Assembly (NCBI RefSeq): GCF_019972815.1
Contig: NZ_BPPA01000006.1
Coordinates: 143,652-207,651 of the forward strand
Direction of reading: 5' to 3'
Source of the DNA: Lactobacillus huangpiensis
GTDB lineage: Bacteria; Bacillota; Bacilli; Lactobacillales; Lactobacillaceae
Length of the DNA: 64,000 bases
This document shows, one piece after another, positions 55,408 through 63,925 of this stretch. Made by a program: the position numbers and the translations under genes. The notes under the pieces are model-generated. The model was not told the DNA's origin and ran no database searches. It was given only the letters and a program-made list of their open reading frames with translations. Positions within the stretch are counted from its first letter, which is position 1, and each line of letters opens with the position of its first letter.

Positions 55408-55641
55408 TTATTTTGAAGACAAATAAGCTAATACAATAGCAAAAGCGAAAAAGAGCACCAGTAAAATGGATGTTACTTTTTCCATAAATGCTTCAAAACC
55501 ACGTTTCTTCGTTTGACCACTAAAAACTGCACCGCCAGAGAGTGCATTCAATGCATCTTGCTGCTTTTGCGGCTGCATCATTGTCGCAATAACGATTAAG
55601 ATTGAAACAATAATTAGTAGCGTCATAAATAAATTGTACAA
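55408..55641 (-). CDS. secG: Preprotein translocase subunit SecG
   Basis: The protein has 77 residues and two membrane segments (about 5-22 and 54-74), with QKQQDALNALSGGAVFSGQT and KRGFEAFMEKVT between them, as usual for SecG. It supports the SecYE channel. The start is TTG at 55641 with GGAGG 7 bases upstream. Confidence 0.93.
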   Translation of the reverse strand: MYNLFMTLLIIVSILIVIATMMQPQKQQDALNALSGGAVFSGQTKKRGFEAFMEKVTSILLVLFFAFAIVLAYLSSK

Positions 55642-55709
55642 TGCGCTGCCTCCAATATACAGATACGTTACTGATAAATTTTAGCACAAAATAGATTTAA
55701 TTTCGAGTA

Positions 55710-57770
55710 TTATTTTTCGAGTTCAGGTGCATCGGTTTTAAATTTATTTTGCGTTGTTTTTTGGTGATTTTTATACCATAAAGAAGTTTTATTCTTTGCA
55801 TACAAATTCTTTAATGCTTTTTGTTCATTATAATCATAATCTTGCGGTTTAACCTTTTTAAACCATTTTGGATGATAAAAACGTAAAAGGTTACCTGCTA
55901 TAACACGATCAGACAATGAAAGCTGTGTTGTTACCTTGTTTGAAATTGCTACTAACTCAGTTTTTAATTTTTTGTCTGGCTGAATTATTTCCTCACCAGT
56001 TCTAGTATCATAATATGTACTGCCTACTTTTGCATATAGCGGTGTTATAAAGTCACCATTACGCTGGGCAACTATTTGTGGTGCCCTTTTACTTAATAAA
56101 TCATGACCAAATTGTATAGTGCCCCTGTTCCTAATTCCAAGCAAATTTAACAATGTTGGCAACACGTCAATTTCTCCACCATAAGTTTTTTTAATGCCGC
56201 CTTTTAACCCCTTCATATGAAACATTAAGGGAACACGCTGAAATTTCAGGTTATCAAAATTAGTAAATTCATCCTGGTCCAGAAGCTCTGCACTTGCCTT
56301 ATGGTGGTTGCCAGAAATACCATAATGATCACCATAAAAAACAAGTAATGTATTTTTATCTAAACCAGTCTTTTTCAACCAACGCATTAATTGCCCTACG
56401 GCTTGATCTAAATAATGAGCCGTTTGGACGTAACCATCGACCGTTTCATCACCCGTGTCAGTTTTGTCAATTGATTGATTTTTCTTATCTAAATCATATG
56501 GATAATGATTTGTTACAGTAATTAATTTAAGATAAAAAGGTTGCGGCAAACGTTCAATATACTTAATTGATTGCGAGAAGAAAATCTTGTCTTTTAAGCC
56601 ATAACCAATGTAATACTTAGGTTTATTTTGATAATAAGAAAGAGGCATAAAGTACTCATAGCCAAATTGCTTGTAGGCATTATTACGATTCCAAAAAGAA
56701 CCGGCTCCACCATGCATAACGGCAGTAGTATATCCACCCTGTTGTTTTAATATTGCAGGAGCACTCTCAAACGTATTTGAAGTGCCATAACTAGACATTG
56801 CTGAACCTGATTGTAAACCAAAAAGAGAATTTTCCAGCATCATTTCGGCATCCGAAGTTTTGCCTTGACCTACTTGATTATAAAAATTTGCAAAACTAAG
56901 AGTGTTTTTAGAATGATAAAGTTTATTTAGATTAGGAGTAACTTCCTTGCCCTGCCATTTATACCCTATTAGAAACTGCTGAAAACTCTCAAGATGTATA
57001 ACCAGCACATTTTTGCCCTTTGCAACACCCGTATATGCGCTATTCGGTTTAACGTAGTTAACCTTTAAGTACTTTTTGACAGATTGCAAGTCAGATACGT
57101 TAGCCTTTGCCATTTGTTCGCTTGTTTGAGCTGTTTTAAACGCATCATATACTGCATATTCATTCATACCCAAATATTTAACAATATAGCTGTTGTCAAA
57201 AGTTCTAGTTAACAAACCTGAGCGGTCTTTTTGAGCCATCAACAAATTAACGCCAATGAGAAGAACTGCAATACCTTCAAGCAAAAGATTAAATCTTAAC
57301 TTTAATGGTCGTAAATCATATTTAACGACTTTGGCAACCATTAAAAAAATGATAAGAGCAATGTCAATAAAAGCTAAAAAATCTGTTACCCGGGTTATTC
57401 CTACAATGCTTTTGCCCAAATTATCAGCAGTTGAGCCGGAAGTTTTAATTATAGACAAAGACAAAAAATTTGAAAACTCGCGATAATAAAGGATATTGGC
57501 AAATAACCACAAACTGAGAACAAAATCAATTGCAATCATAATCCAATAGGACTTTCTACCCTTAAAGAAAAGACCAATTCCCAGCAAAAGTAGTCCTGAA
57601 GGCAAAGGATTTAAAAATAGCAGAAAATTCTGCATTGCACCCTCGGCACCTAGATTAAATTTTGTTAGATAAATTAAGTATGTTTTAAACCAGAAAGTCA
57701 CTAAAACAATAGTAAAAAAGCCTAGTTTGGTTTGAGTCAGCCATTGTAGAAAAGACTTAATACGTGTCAT
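55710..57770 (-). CDS. ltaS: Lipoteichoic acid synthase-family sulfatase
   Basis: The protein has 686 residues. Five N-terminal membrane segments (to about 180) are followed by an extracellular sulfatase-fold domain: E261 in VLVIHLESFQ binds metal, T305 in GQGKTSDAEM is the catalytic nucleophile, and FYGDHYGISG adds metal ligands. LtaS polymerises glycerol phosphate from phosphatidylglycerol onto a glycolipid anchor. GAGAGGAG precedes the ATG. It is the last gene of the lafA-lafB-flippase-ltaS run. Confidence 0.92.
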   Translation of the reverse strand: MTRIKSFLQWLTQTKLGFFTIVLVTFWFKTYLIYLTKFNLGAEGAMQNFLLFLNPLPSGLLLLGIGLFFKGRKSYWIMIAIDFVLSLWLFANILYYREFSNFLSLSIIKTSGSTADNLGKSIVGITRVTDFLAFIDIALIIFLMVAKVVKYDLRPLKLRFNLLLEGIAVLLIGVNLLMAQKDRSGLLTRTFDNSYIVKYLGMNEYAVYDAFKTAQTSEQMAKANVSDLQSVKKYLKVNYVKPNSAYTGVAKGKNVLVIHLESFQQFLIGYKWQGKEVTPNLNKLYHSKNTLSFANFYNQVGQGKTSDAEMMLENSLFGLQSGSAMSSYGTSNTFESAPAILKQQGGYTTAVMHGGAGSFWNRNNAYKQFGYEYFMPLSYYQNKPKYYIGYGLKDKIFFSQSIKYIERLPQPFYLKLITVTNHYPYDLDKKNQSIDKTDTGDETVDGYVQTAHYLDQAVGQLMRWLKKTGLDKNTLLVFYGDHYGISGNHHKASAELLDQDEFTNFDNLKFQRVPLMFHMKGLKGGIKKTYGGEIDVLPTLLNLLGIRNRGTIQFGHDLLSKRAPQIVAQRNGDFITPLYAKVGSTYYDTRTGEEIIQPDKKLKTELVAISNKVTTQLSLSDRVIAGNLLRFYHPKWFKKVKPQDYDYNEQKALKNLYAKNKTSLWYKNHQKTTQNKFKTDAPELEK

Positions 57771-57839
57771 CCTATTCTCCTCTCACTAAGCCTATATCTT
57801 ACCCTTAAGTGCAATTATGCGCAGGTATTTTAATAAAAA

Positions 57840-58865
57840 TTAATCATTTGGTGGGCTTAGCAATTTTTGCGGTTTAAAAATCCAGCCAAAGATTCCTAAG
57901 ATCATGCCGAAAAAGTACGTGACAAAACGCCACAAGAACATCCCTACGATTAAGGTGCCATTAGATGAAATAAAGGTGGAAAATAAAGTTTGAAAACTAT
58001 ATTCTGCCCCACCTGATGCTCCCGGAATAGGTATAATTGCCATGAACATAATAATCATAATGTTCATTTGAGTTACGCTTGCCCAATCAGCAGAAACATT
58101 TAAAGCTACCAGCGTCATATAGGGAATTGAATAAAAACATAACAGTTGTAATACAGTGAGTACTACACACACTAGCAATTTCTTTTTTTCTCTTTTTAGC
58201 TTTTGGCTTTCTTCATAAAATGTTTCAATTTTGTCAAGCGTGTTTTTGCGCCATATAGCGACCCGCTCTTGATTAATAAATTTCGCCAGTAAGTTCATTA
58301 TCCAATTGGCAGCATTTTTAGTCCAATTATAGGCAAACAAAATTGCCAGCAAAAAAGCAATAGAACTAACATGAATTAAAAAGCCGATTGCAATGAAAAC
58401 AGCTAAACCCGCAAACTTGGTTGCAACCATATGAAAGCCAGTAATAATTGTAGTGACATAAGCTAAAAAAACTACAATTTGATAAATAATAAACTTCATT
58501 AGTAGTAAGGATGTTGCCCGACCGCCTTCTATTCCCATTTGAACCATAGCAGCCAATTGCGAAGGCTGTCCACCAGTTGACATAGGAGTGATGGCATTGA
58601 AAAGCGCTTGAATCAAAGGAATTCTAAAAAAAGACCATTTTGAACGTTTAGGTTCATTTTTGCGTTTGGTAAGAACTGCCAAAATGCTAGCTTCAAAAAC
58701 ATAAGAAAGAAGCATCAAACTAAAAACAGCAACTAATCCAATCAAATTAATATTGCGAGCTGCTTGCTCCAATTGCGCAATTGGAGTTGATCTTAAGTCA
58801 ACATATAAGACTATGCCACTTATTACAAGAACTATGGCAACGCCCCACAAGTGTTTTTTATTCAT
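57840..58865 (-). CDS. UPF0104/lysylphosphatidylglycerol-synthase TM-region-like flippase-domain protein
   Basis: The protein has 341 residues and about eight membrane segments. TPMSTGGQPSQLAAMVQMGI and IPIPGASGGAEYSFQTLFST are signatures of the family that includes the membrane half of MprF. It may flip a lipid; in this operon a role in moving the LTA glycolipid anchor across the membrane is plausible but unproven. It shares one base with the stop of the upstream glycosyltransferase gene. Confidence 0.85.
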   Translation of the reverse strand: MNKKHLWGVAIVLVISGIVLYVDLRSTPIAQLEQAARNINLIGLVAVFSLMLLSYVFEASILAVLTKRKNEPKRSKWSFFRIPLIQALFNAITPMSTGGQPSQLAAMVQMGIEGGRATSLLLMKFIIYQIVVFLAYVTTIITGFHMVATKFAGLAVFIAIGFLIHVSSIAFLLAILFAYNWTKNAANWIMNLLAKFINQERVAIWRKNTLDKIETFYEESQKLKREKKKLLVCVVLTVLQLLCFYSIPYMTLVALNVSADWASVTQMNIMIIMFMAIIPIPGASGGAEYSFQTLFSTFISSNGTLIVGMFLWRFVTYFFGMILGIFGWIFKPQKLLSPPND

Positions 58866-59908
58866 TAGCGGATTTGTCCCAGCTCACGACCAATTTCATA
58901 CTGTTCGTGATAAAAATCATCCCATATGTGGGCTAAATTAGCTTCAGAATATTTTTCACTGGCTTCATCGGATAACTTGCTATATTTATTTAAAATTGCA
59001 GTATCGTGAGCAGCTGCTTGTAATTGCTGATTCATTTCAGTAAAATTGCTGCCCTTGAGGTAGTAACCACTAATTATTGCCTGATATAAATCGAGATCGC
59101 GCAACAAAACTGGCGTACCACAACTAAAGGCCTCTAAAACAGACATAGGAAACAGCTCATCATAAGACGGCAAAACAAAAAGATCTGCAATATTGAGGTA
59201 GTCAACTAATTTCTGTCGATCAATGATTCCCGTAAATTTAAGATTATGTGGCGGATTTTCGACCAATTTTTTAAAATGATCATAACCATCAGTTATTTTG
59301 CCAAAAGAAAAGCCTCCGGCCCAAATAAATTGCATCTCAGGATTTGCCTCAGCCAATTTGGCAAAGTCATCAACACCTTTACGAGCTTGTACTTGACCAT
59401 CACCGAAAACCACAAATTTATTAAGTGGTATACCTAATTGATGCCTAAATGAATTCTTTTTTTCCTGACTTTCTGAATAAAACTCATTCTTCGATACAAA
59501 GTTGGGAATATACTTCACATTTTCACGCTTAATACCATATTTAACTAACTTATCAATAAAAATCGGATTAACAACTACGATCTCATCCATCCGTTTATAA
59601 AAATCTATTACATACTTATAAAAAATATTTTTTGCCAATGATGGCAATTTAACTGATCCTTCAAGCGTTTCCGGCAAAAAGTGAACATAACCAATTTTGC
59701 GTCCACGTGCTGGTGAAAAGCTGTTAGCAAAATAAGTTGGATTTACCGTATGATAATGTGTCAGATCACTTTTGCCATACTTGTTGTTAGTGACATAAAA
59801 CTTATCGACCAAGTGTGTTCTAAGTAATCTTATCAGCTCCGTATAAGCAGAACCGACTCCCTGTCCTTTTACTGAGGCAGCTTGTGAAAACATATTAATT
59901 CTAATCAT
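58865..59908 (-). CDS. GT4-family glycosyltransferase, second step of glycolipid anchor (LafB-like)
   Basis: The protein has 347 residues. The GT-B fold shows MFSQAASVKGQGVGSAYTEL at the start, then VVFGDGQVQARKGVDDFAKL and PSYDELFPMSVLEAFSCGTP near the nucleotide-sugar site. By position it adds the second sugar to glucosyl-diacylglycerol. I take ATG at 59908 after GAGGAG; this start overlaps the upstream stop in ATGATTAG. The frame is open 24 codons further but into the upstream gene. Confidence 0.87.
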   Translation of the reverse strand: MIRINMFSQAASVKGQGVGSAYTELIRLLRTHLVDKFYVTNNKYGKSDLTHYHTVNPTYFANSFSPARGRKIGYVHFLPETLEGSVKLPSLAKNIFYKYVIDFYKRMDEIVVVNPIFIDKLVKYGIKRENVKYIPNFVSKNEFYSESQEKKNSFRHQLGIPLNKFVVFGDGQVQARKGVDDFAKLAEANPEMQFIWAGGFSFGKITDGYDHFKKLVENPPHNLKFTGIIDRQKLVDYLNIADLFVLPSYDELFPMSVLEAFSCGTPVLLRDLDLYQAIISGYYLKGSNFTEMNQQLQAAAHDTAILNKYSKLSDEASEKYSEANLAHIWDDFYHEQYEIGRELGQIR

Positions 59909-61073
59909 TTGTCTCCTCTTTGAGATCCTTTTGATAATTTGAAATTGTGTCTTGATAAAATTGATAAACTGAACTGGCAAATTTTTGAGCAGAGATTTGA
60001 TCCATTTTTGCAGCTAATTTATCATGTGGGATTTGTTTTCTCCCTTTTCTTAAGTAGAATAGTATTTCATTTAACATTTCGCCAGGACCATGAAAGACTT
60101 TGCCAAATTCTTCATCATCAAAAACATGCTCAGTATAGTCTGTATCATAAACGACGCATCTTGTGCCTGAAGCCAGGGCTTCAATATATGTCAGACCTTG
60201 AGTTTCCGTATCACTGGCCGAAACAAACAAATCAGCCATTTTATAGTATGAACCAACATCATCATGAGGTATATCCCCAGTAAATATTACACTATCTTCC
60301 AATGTTAATCTTTCAACCTGTTCTTGCAAAACTTCCATATCTGGTCCATCGCCAGCAATTACTAGACGTGTTTTTGGAAACTCATCAATAATTTCTGGCA
60401 TTGCATTCAGAATGCGGTCAATTTTCTTTTCTTCCGCAACTCTGCTCAAAGTTAACAATACTGGTACATCGTCTGGTATATCTAACTCTTTGCGAACGTC
60501 AACTGTCTCAAGCTTATTTAAGCTATTTATGTCCACTCCAGTTGGAATAACTCTCATAGGTATGTTTACTCTATAACGCTTTAAAAGTGCTTCTACACGC
60601 TTACTGGGAGCTATAACGCCATCCATATTTTTTAAGTAGGCATTAGTAAATTGCTTAACATGATATGGTCTAAGCAAATGTCCATTTAAAACGTAGTGCA
60701 GGTAATCTTCATACATAGTATGGTAAGTATGAATTGCCGGAATTTTCAATTGGTGGGCAACGTACTTCCCTATCATACCCAAAGCAAATTCGGTTTGGGT
60801 ATGAACAATATCCAATTTAACTTCACGAGCAACTTTTGTAGCTTCAAAAAAACCTCTAAACGCAACACGTCTATCAGTAAACGAAATAAAGGGAACGCTG
60901 CTGAAACGGAATATGTTAGCCTCAACTGTCCCTTTTTTTATATGAGGATCGGTAGTAGTAAAAATAAAAACATTATGACCCTGCTCCTCAAGAGCATCCT
61001 TTAAGGTTTTAATTGATGTTGCAACACCACTTAATTGTGGAAAATATGAATCGGTAAAGATACCTATATTCAT
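59901..61073 (-). CDS. GT4-family diacylglycerol glucosyltransferase (LafA-like)
   Basis: The protein has 390 residues. It begins MNIGIFTDSYFPQLSGVATS and has HTQTEFALGMIGKYVA, HTYHTMYEDYLHY and SASDTETQGLTYIEALASGT (the E-x7-E site). It fits 1,2-diacylglycerol 3-glucosyltransferases that make the first sugar of the LTA glycolipid anchor at the inner membrane face. I chose ATG at 61073 because GGAGGT lies 7 bases upstream and the promoter is just behind; the frame extends to 61124. It is first in the operon. Confidence 0.88.
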   Translation of the reverse strand: MNIGIFTDSYFPQLSGVATSIKTLKDALEEQGHNVFIFTTTDPHIKKGTVEANIFRFSSVPFISFTDRRVAFRGFFEATKVAREVKLDIVHTQTEFALGMIGKYVAHQLKIPAIHTYHTMYEDYLHYVLNGHLLRPYHVKQFTNAYLKNMDGVIAPSKRVEALLKRYRVNIPMRVIPTGVDINSLNKLETVDVRKELDIPDDVPVLLTLSRVAEEKKIDRILNAMPEIIDEFPKTRLVIAGDGPDMEVLQEQVERLTLEDSVIFTGDIPHDDVGSYYKMADLFVSASDTETQGLTYIEALASGTRCVVYDTDYTEHVFDDEEFGKVFHGPGEMLNEILFYLRKGRKQIPHDKLAAKMDQISAQKFASSVYQFYQDTISNYQKDLKEETND

Positions 61074-61095
61074 CTTAAATACCTCCATAAAAGGT

Positions 61096-61124
61096 ATTAT
61101 AAAGATTACACATAACTTGTGCAA
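61096..61124 (-). promoter_or_regulatory. Promoter of the lipoteichoic acid operon
   Basis: A perfect TATAAT (61096-61101) and TTGCAC (61119-61124) are 17 bases apart on the minus strand, giving a short leader. This fits the start chosen for the first glycosyltransferase. Confidence 0.7.
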
Positions 61125-61149
61125 TTTTTATAGAAAAAATTAACAATAC

Positions 61150-61176
61150 AAAAGCAGCTCTCACACGAGAGCTGCT
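61150..61176 (-). terminator. Terminator of the eleven-tRNA unit
   Basis: AGCAGCTCTC and GAGAGCTGCT form a perfect stem with a GTGT loop, followed by TTTT on the minus strand. Confidence 0.92.
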
Positions 61177-61183
61177 CAGTAAA

Positions 61184-61268
61184 TAGCGGTGATCGGGGTC
61201 GAACCGATACGTCCTAAACGGACACCAGATTTTGAGTCTGGCGCGTCTGCCAATTCCGCCACACCGCC
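61184..61268 (-). tRNA. tRNA-Leu(CAA)
   Basis: Anticodon loop CTCAAAA gives CAA. It has a long variable arm and discriminator A, with no encoded CCA. It is the last gene of the first tRNA unit. Confidence 0.93.
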
Positions 61269-61312
61269 ATAATAATATGTTTTAATTAACAGTTCAATGA
61301 GTGAACCGATAA

Positions 61313-61383
<71 letters not shown>

Positions 61384-61406
61384 ATCGAATTTTATTAATA
61401 AATAGA

Positions 61407-61478
61407 TTGGGATAGCTGGATTCGAACCAGCGCATAATAGAGTCAAAGTCTAGTGCCTTACCGCTTGGCTATATCCCA
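61407..61478 (-). tRNA. tRNA-Gln(TTG)
   Basis: Anticodon loop CTTTGAC gives TTG. The acceptor stem TGGGATA/TATCCCA is perfect and starts with the T-A pair usual for Gln. Confidence 0.93.
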
Positions 61479-61485
61479 ATGCTAG

Positions 61486-61559
61486 GGCGGAATATGGGAT
61501 TCGAACCCATGTATGCCGGATCCACAAACCGGTGTGTTAACCCCTTCACCAATTCCGCC
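61486..61559 (-). tRNA. tRNA-His(GTG)
   Basis: The anticodon loop TTGTGGA gives GTG. An extra 5' G pairs with discriminator C, the His identity pair. The last anticodon-stem pair is a T-T mismatch. Confidence 0.9.
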
Positions 61560-61570
61560 ATGAAGGTAAA

Positions 61571-61641
61571 CAGGGATAGTAGGAATTGAACCCACACTAG
61601 CGGTTTTGGAGACCGATGTACTACCTTTATACGATATCCCT
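61571..61641 (-). tRNA. tRNA-Trp(CCA)
   Basis: The anticodon loop contains CTCCAAA, giving CCA. The acceptor stem AGGGATA/TATCCCT and discriminator G are as expected. Confidence 0.93.
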
Positions 61642-61645
61642 ATTA

Positions 61646-61727
61646 TGGAGGAGGGTGGATTCGAACCGCCGAACTCAGAGAGAGCGGTTTTACAGACCGC
61701 CGCGTTTAGCCACTTCGCTACTCCTCC
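61646..61727 (-). tRNA. tRNA-Tyr(GTA)
   Basis: Anticodon loop CTGTAAA gives GTA. It has a long variable arm and perfect acceptor stem GGAGGAG/CTCCTCC. Confidence 0.93.
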
Positions 61728-61734
61728 AGGCTGA

Positions 61735-61807
61735 TGGCGCGGGACGGAATCGAACCGCCGACACAAGGAGCTTCAATCCTTTGCTCTACCGACTGAGCTA
61801 CCGAGCC
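61735..61807 (-). tRNA. tRNA-Phe(GAA), copy 1
   Basis: Anticodon loop TTGAAGC gives GAA. The acceptor stem GGCTCGG/CCGCGCC has a T4-C69 mismatch that is shared with copy 2. It is part of a duplicated Phe-Asp-fMet block. Confidence 0.92.
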
Positions 61808-61813
61808 ATCCTA

Positions 61814-61887
61814 CGGTCCATATCAGATTTGAACTGATGATCTTCTCCGTGACAGGGAGACGAGATAAACCACTGCTCCAATGGACC
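61814..61887 (-). tRNA. tRNA-Asp(GTC), copy 1
   Basis: Anticodon loop CTGTCAC gives GTC, with discriminator G. It is identical to the copy at 62850. Confidence 0.93.
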
Positions 61888-61890
61888 ATA

Positions 61891-61964
<74 letters not shown>

Positions 61965-61974
61965 ATTTTAATAA

Positions 61975-62061
61975 AGGAGGATGTGGGATTTGAACCCACG
62001 CACGGCAAGACCGTCTAACGGTTTTCAAAACCGTCCCCTTAAGCCACTTGGGTAATCCTCC
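61975..62061 (-). tRNA. tRNA-Ser(TGA)
   Basis: The anticodon loop contains TTTGAAA, giving TGA. It has a long variable arm and a perfect acceptor stem GGAGGAT/ATCCTCC. The discriminator reads T where G is usual for Ser. Confidence 0.9.
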
Positions 62062-62087
62062 AAATGTAAATATACCAAGAATGGTAA

Positions 62088-62159
62088 TGACCCGTACGGG
62101 ATTTGAACCCATGTTACCGCCGTGAAAGGGCGATGTCTTAACCACTTGACCAACGGGTC
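62088..62159 (-). tRNA. tRNA-Glu(TTC)
   Basis: Anticodon loop CTTTCAC gives TTC. The acceptor stem GACCCGT/ACGGGTC is perfect. It is the first gene of the eleven-tRNA unit, just after its promoter. Confidence 0.93.
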
Positions 62160-62194
62160 ATATTTATCGTTCTTACGCCATAAGACGCTTAATT

Positions 62195-62223
62195 ATAATA
62201 CCGAACTTATTGCCAAAAGTCAA
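62195..62223 (-). promoter_or_regulatory. Promoter of the eleven-tRNA unit
   Basis: TTGACT and TATTAT are 17 bases apart on the minus strand, about 35 bases before tRNA-Glu. It matches strong stable-RNA promoters and makes the first tRNA group independent of the rRNA operon. Confidence 0.8.
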
Positions 62224-62468
62224 TCATTTTTTATTTAGTTAATTCGATAAATCCTTTTAAGTTGCTGAATCACAACGTTATTAATAATACAGGATTATGA
62301 TTCATCATGCAAGAGTTTTGTGCAAAAAGTTAAACTTTTTTTCATAGGATCGCCAATTAAAATTTTTACTTTTGGCAATACCAATATTGTTATAACATAT
62401 TTTCAAAAAAGGCTGAATTACAACTCTTTTAAAGATTTAACAACTGATTAAAGTCTATATCTAGTAAT
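62224..62468. other. Spacer between the two tRNA units
   Basis: No gene is visible. It holds a small palindrome (AAAAAGTT-A-AACTTTTT, 62324-62340) and two near-identical 13-base words (GCTGAATNACAAC at 62264 and 62412), which may be chance. Confidence 0.45.
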
Positions 62469-62502
62469 TAAAAAGACCGTTAGAACAAAATCTACGGTCT
62501 TC
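62469..62502 (-). terminator. Terminator of the 5S-tRNA (rRNA operon) unit
   Basis: AAGACCGT and ACGGTCTT form the stem with a loop of about 13 bases, followed by a T run on the minus strand. Confidence 0.88.
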
Positions 62503-62515
62503 TTAATTATATCAG

Positions 62516-62605
62516 CGGAGACTGAGAGATTCGAACTCTCGCACCAGAATAACCCGATCTACACCCTTAGCAAGGGCGCCTCTTCAGCCACTTGAGTAAG
62601 TCTCC
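62516..62605 (-). tRNA. tRNA-Ser(GCT)
   Basis: Anticodon loop TTGCTAA gives GCT. It has a long variable arm, a perfect acceptor stem GGAGACT/AGTCTCC and discriminator G. Confidence 0.93.
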
Positions 62606-62609
62606 ACAA

Positions 62610-62683
<74 letters not shown>

Positions 62684-62688
62684 CAAAA

Positions 62689-62759
62689 AGCGGGTAACGA
62701 GAATCGGACTCGCGACTAAAGCTTGGAAGGCTTTCGTTTTACCACTAAACCATACCCGC
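62689..62759 (-). tRNA. tRNA-Gly(TCC)
   Basis: Anticodon loop CTTCCAA gives TCC. The acceptor stem GCGGGTA/TACCCGC is perfect and the discriminator T is as usual for Gly. Confidence 0.93.
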
Positions 62760-62770
62760 ACTAACATAAA

Positions 62771-62843
62771 TGGCGCGGGACGGAATCGAACCGCCGACAC
62801 AAGGAGCTTCAATCCTTTGCTCTACCGACTGAGCTACCGAGCC
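62771..62843 (-). tRNA. tRNA-Phe(GAA), copy 2
   Basis: It is identical to copy 1 at 61735, including the T4-C69 mismatch in the acceptor stem. Confidence 0.92.
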
Positions 62844-62849
62844 ATCCTA

Positions 62850-62923
62850 CGGTCCATATCAGATTTGAACTGATGATCTTCTCCGTGACAGGGAGACGAG
62901 ATAAACCACTGCTCCAATGGACC
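62850..62923 (-). tRNA. tRNA-Asp(GTC), copy 2
   Basis: It is identical to copy 1 at 61814, with the same spacing to its neighbours. Confidence 0.93.
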
Positions 62924-62926
62924 ATA

Positions 62927-63000
<74 letters not shown>

Positions 63001-63039
63001 ATTTTAAAATATAAAAGTACAAACAAACTCCATACTTTA

Positions 63040-63113
63040 TGGACCTTGTAGGACTCGAACCTACGACAGGACGGTTATGAGCCGTCTGCTCTAACCAACT
63101 GAGCTAAAGGTCC
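63040..63113 (-). tRNA. tRNA with anticodon CAT, probable tRNA-Ile2 (lysidine type)
   Basis: The anticodon loop CTCATAA gives CAT and the acceptor stem GGACCTT/AAGGTCC is fully paired, so it is not an initiator. A second non-initiator CAT tRNA next door has the usual elongator-Met acceptor stem of Firmicutes. This one is therefore most likely the AUA-reading Ile2 whose C34 is changed to lysidine by TilS. Elongator Met is the alternative. Confidence 0.75.
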
Positions 63114-63126
63114 AAGCTCTGGGAAA

Positions 63127-63200
63127 TAGCGGCGGGGGGGATCGAACCCTCGACCTCCCGGGTATGAACCGGACGCTCTAGCCAGCTGAGCTACACCGCC
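63127..63200 (-). tRNA. tRNA-Met(CAT), elongator
   Basis: The anticodon loop TTCATAC gives CAT. The GGCGGTG acceptor strand, with wobble pairs at 1-72 and 6-67, is typical of elongator Met in Bacillus-like genomes. The T stem has an A-C mismatch. Confidence 0.8.
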
Positions 63201-63230
63201 AACAATGCAATCATTTTATAAAGATTACAA

Positions 63231-63304
63231 TCGGGAAGACAGGATTCGAACCTGCGACCCCCTGGTCCCAAACCAGGTGCTCTACCAAACTGAGCCACTT
63301 CCCG
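63231..63304 (-). tRNA. tRNA-Pro(TGG)
   Basis: Anticodon loop TTTGGGA gives TGG. The acceptor stem CGGGAAG/CTTCCCG is perfect. Confidence 0.93.
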
Positions 63305-63310
63305 TAATTA

Positions 63311-63384
63311 TGCGCCCTGAAGGATTTGAACCTTCAACCTTCTGATTCGTAGTCAGACACTCTATCCAGTTGCGCTAAGGGCGC
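63311..63384 (-). tRNA. tRNA-Arg(ACG)
   Basis: Anticodon loop CTACGAA gives ACG, whose A34 is normally edited to inosine. The acceptor stem GCGCCCT/AGGGCGC is perfect. Confidence 0.93.
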
Positions 63385-63393
63385 ATCACTAAA

Positions 63394-63479
63394 TGCCGAG
63401 GACCGGAGTCGAACCGGTACGGTTGAAACCAACCGCGGGATTTTAAGTCCCGTGCGTCTGCCAATTCCGCCACCCCGGC
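63394..63479 (-). tRNA. tRNA-Leu(TAA)
   Basis: Anticodon loop CTTAAAA gives TAA. It has a long variable arm and discriminator A. Confidence 0.93.
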
Positions 63480-63489
63480 AAGTAATGAA

Positions 63490-63561
63490 AGCGGAAGACG
63501 GGATTCGAACCCGCGACCCCCACCATGGCAAGGTGATGTTCTACCACTGAACTACTTCCGC
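63490..63561 (-). tRNA. tRNA-Gly(GCC)
   Basis: Anticodon loop TTGCCAT gives GCC. The acceptor stem GCGGAAG/CTTCCGC is perfect. Confidence 0.93.
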
Positions 63562-63572
63562 ACAATATGTAA

Positions 63573-63645
63573 TGCCGATTATACGATTTGAACGTACGAC
63601 CCCCTGTTTACAAGACAGATGCTCTACCAACTGAGCTAAATCGGC
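63573..63645 (-). tRNA. tRNA-Thr(TGT)
   Basis: Anticodon loop CTTGTAA gives TGT. The acceptor stem GCCGATT/AATCGGC is perfect. Confidence 0.93.
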
Positions 63646-63677
63646 AAAATGTAAATATGGTATATATTATTGGCGAA

Positions 63678-63759
63678 TACGGGTGGTGGGACTTGAACCC
63701 ACACGTCCGAAAACACTAGAACCTAAATCTAGCGCGTCTGCCAATTCCGCCACACCCGC
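63678..63759 (-). tRNA. tRNA-Leu(TAG)
   Basis: Anticodon loop TTTAGGT gives TAG. It has a long variable arm, a wobble G1-T72 pair and discriminator A. Confidence 0.92.
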
Positions 63760-63771
63760 AAAATGGGGCCA

Positions 63772-63844
63772 TGAGTCGTGACGGGCTTGAACCGTCGACC
63801 CTCTGATTAAAAGTCAGATGCTCTACCAACTGAGCTAACGACTC
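63772..63844 (-). tRNA. tRNA-Lys(TTT)
   Basis: Anticodon loop CTTTTAA gives TTT. The acceptor stem GAGTCGT/ACGACTC is perfect. Confidence 0.93.
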
Positions 63845-63848
63845 GAGA

Positions 63849-63921
63849 TGGAGGATACAGGGCTCGAACCTGTGACCTCCTGCTTGTAAGGCAGATGCTC
63901 TCCCAGCTGAGCTAATCCTCC
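63849..63921 (-). tRNA. tRNA-Val(TAC)
   Basis: Anticodon loop CTTACAA gives TAC. The acceptor stem GGAGGAT/ATCCTCC is perfect. It lies about 4 bases after the 5S rRNA end. Confidence 0.93.
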
Positions 63922-63925
63922 ATAA

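Noticed and set aside
62264..62424. Two near-identical GCTGAATNACAAC words and a TGAATCA/TGATTCA pair
   Set aside because: They are short, imperfect and in AT-rich spacer, so chance is a sufficient explanation.
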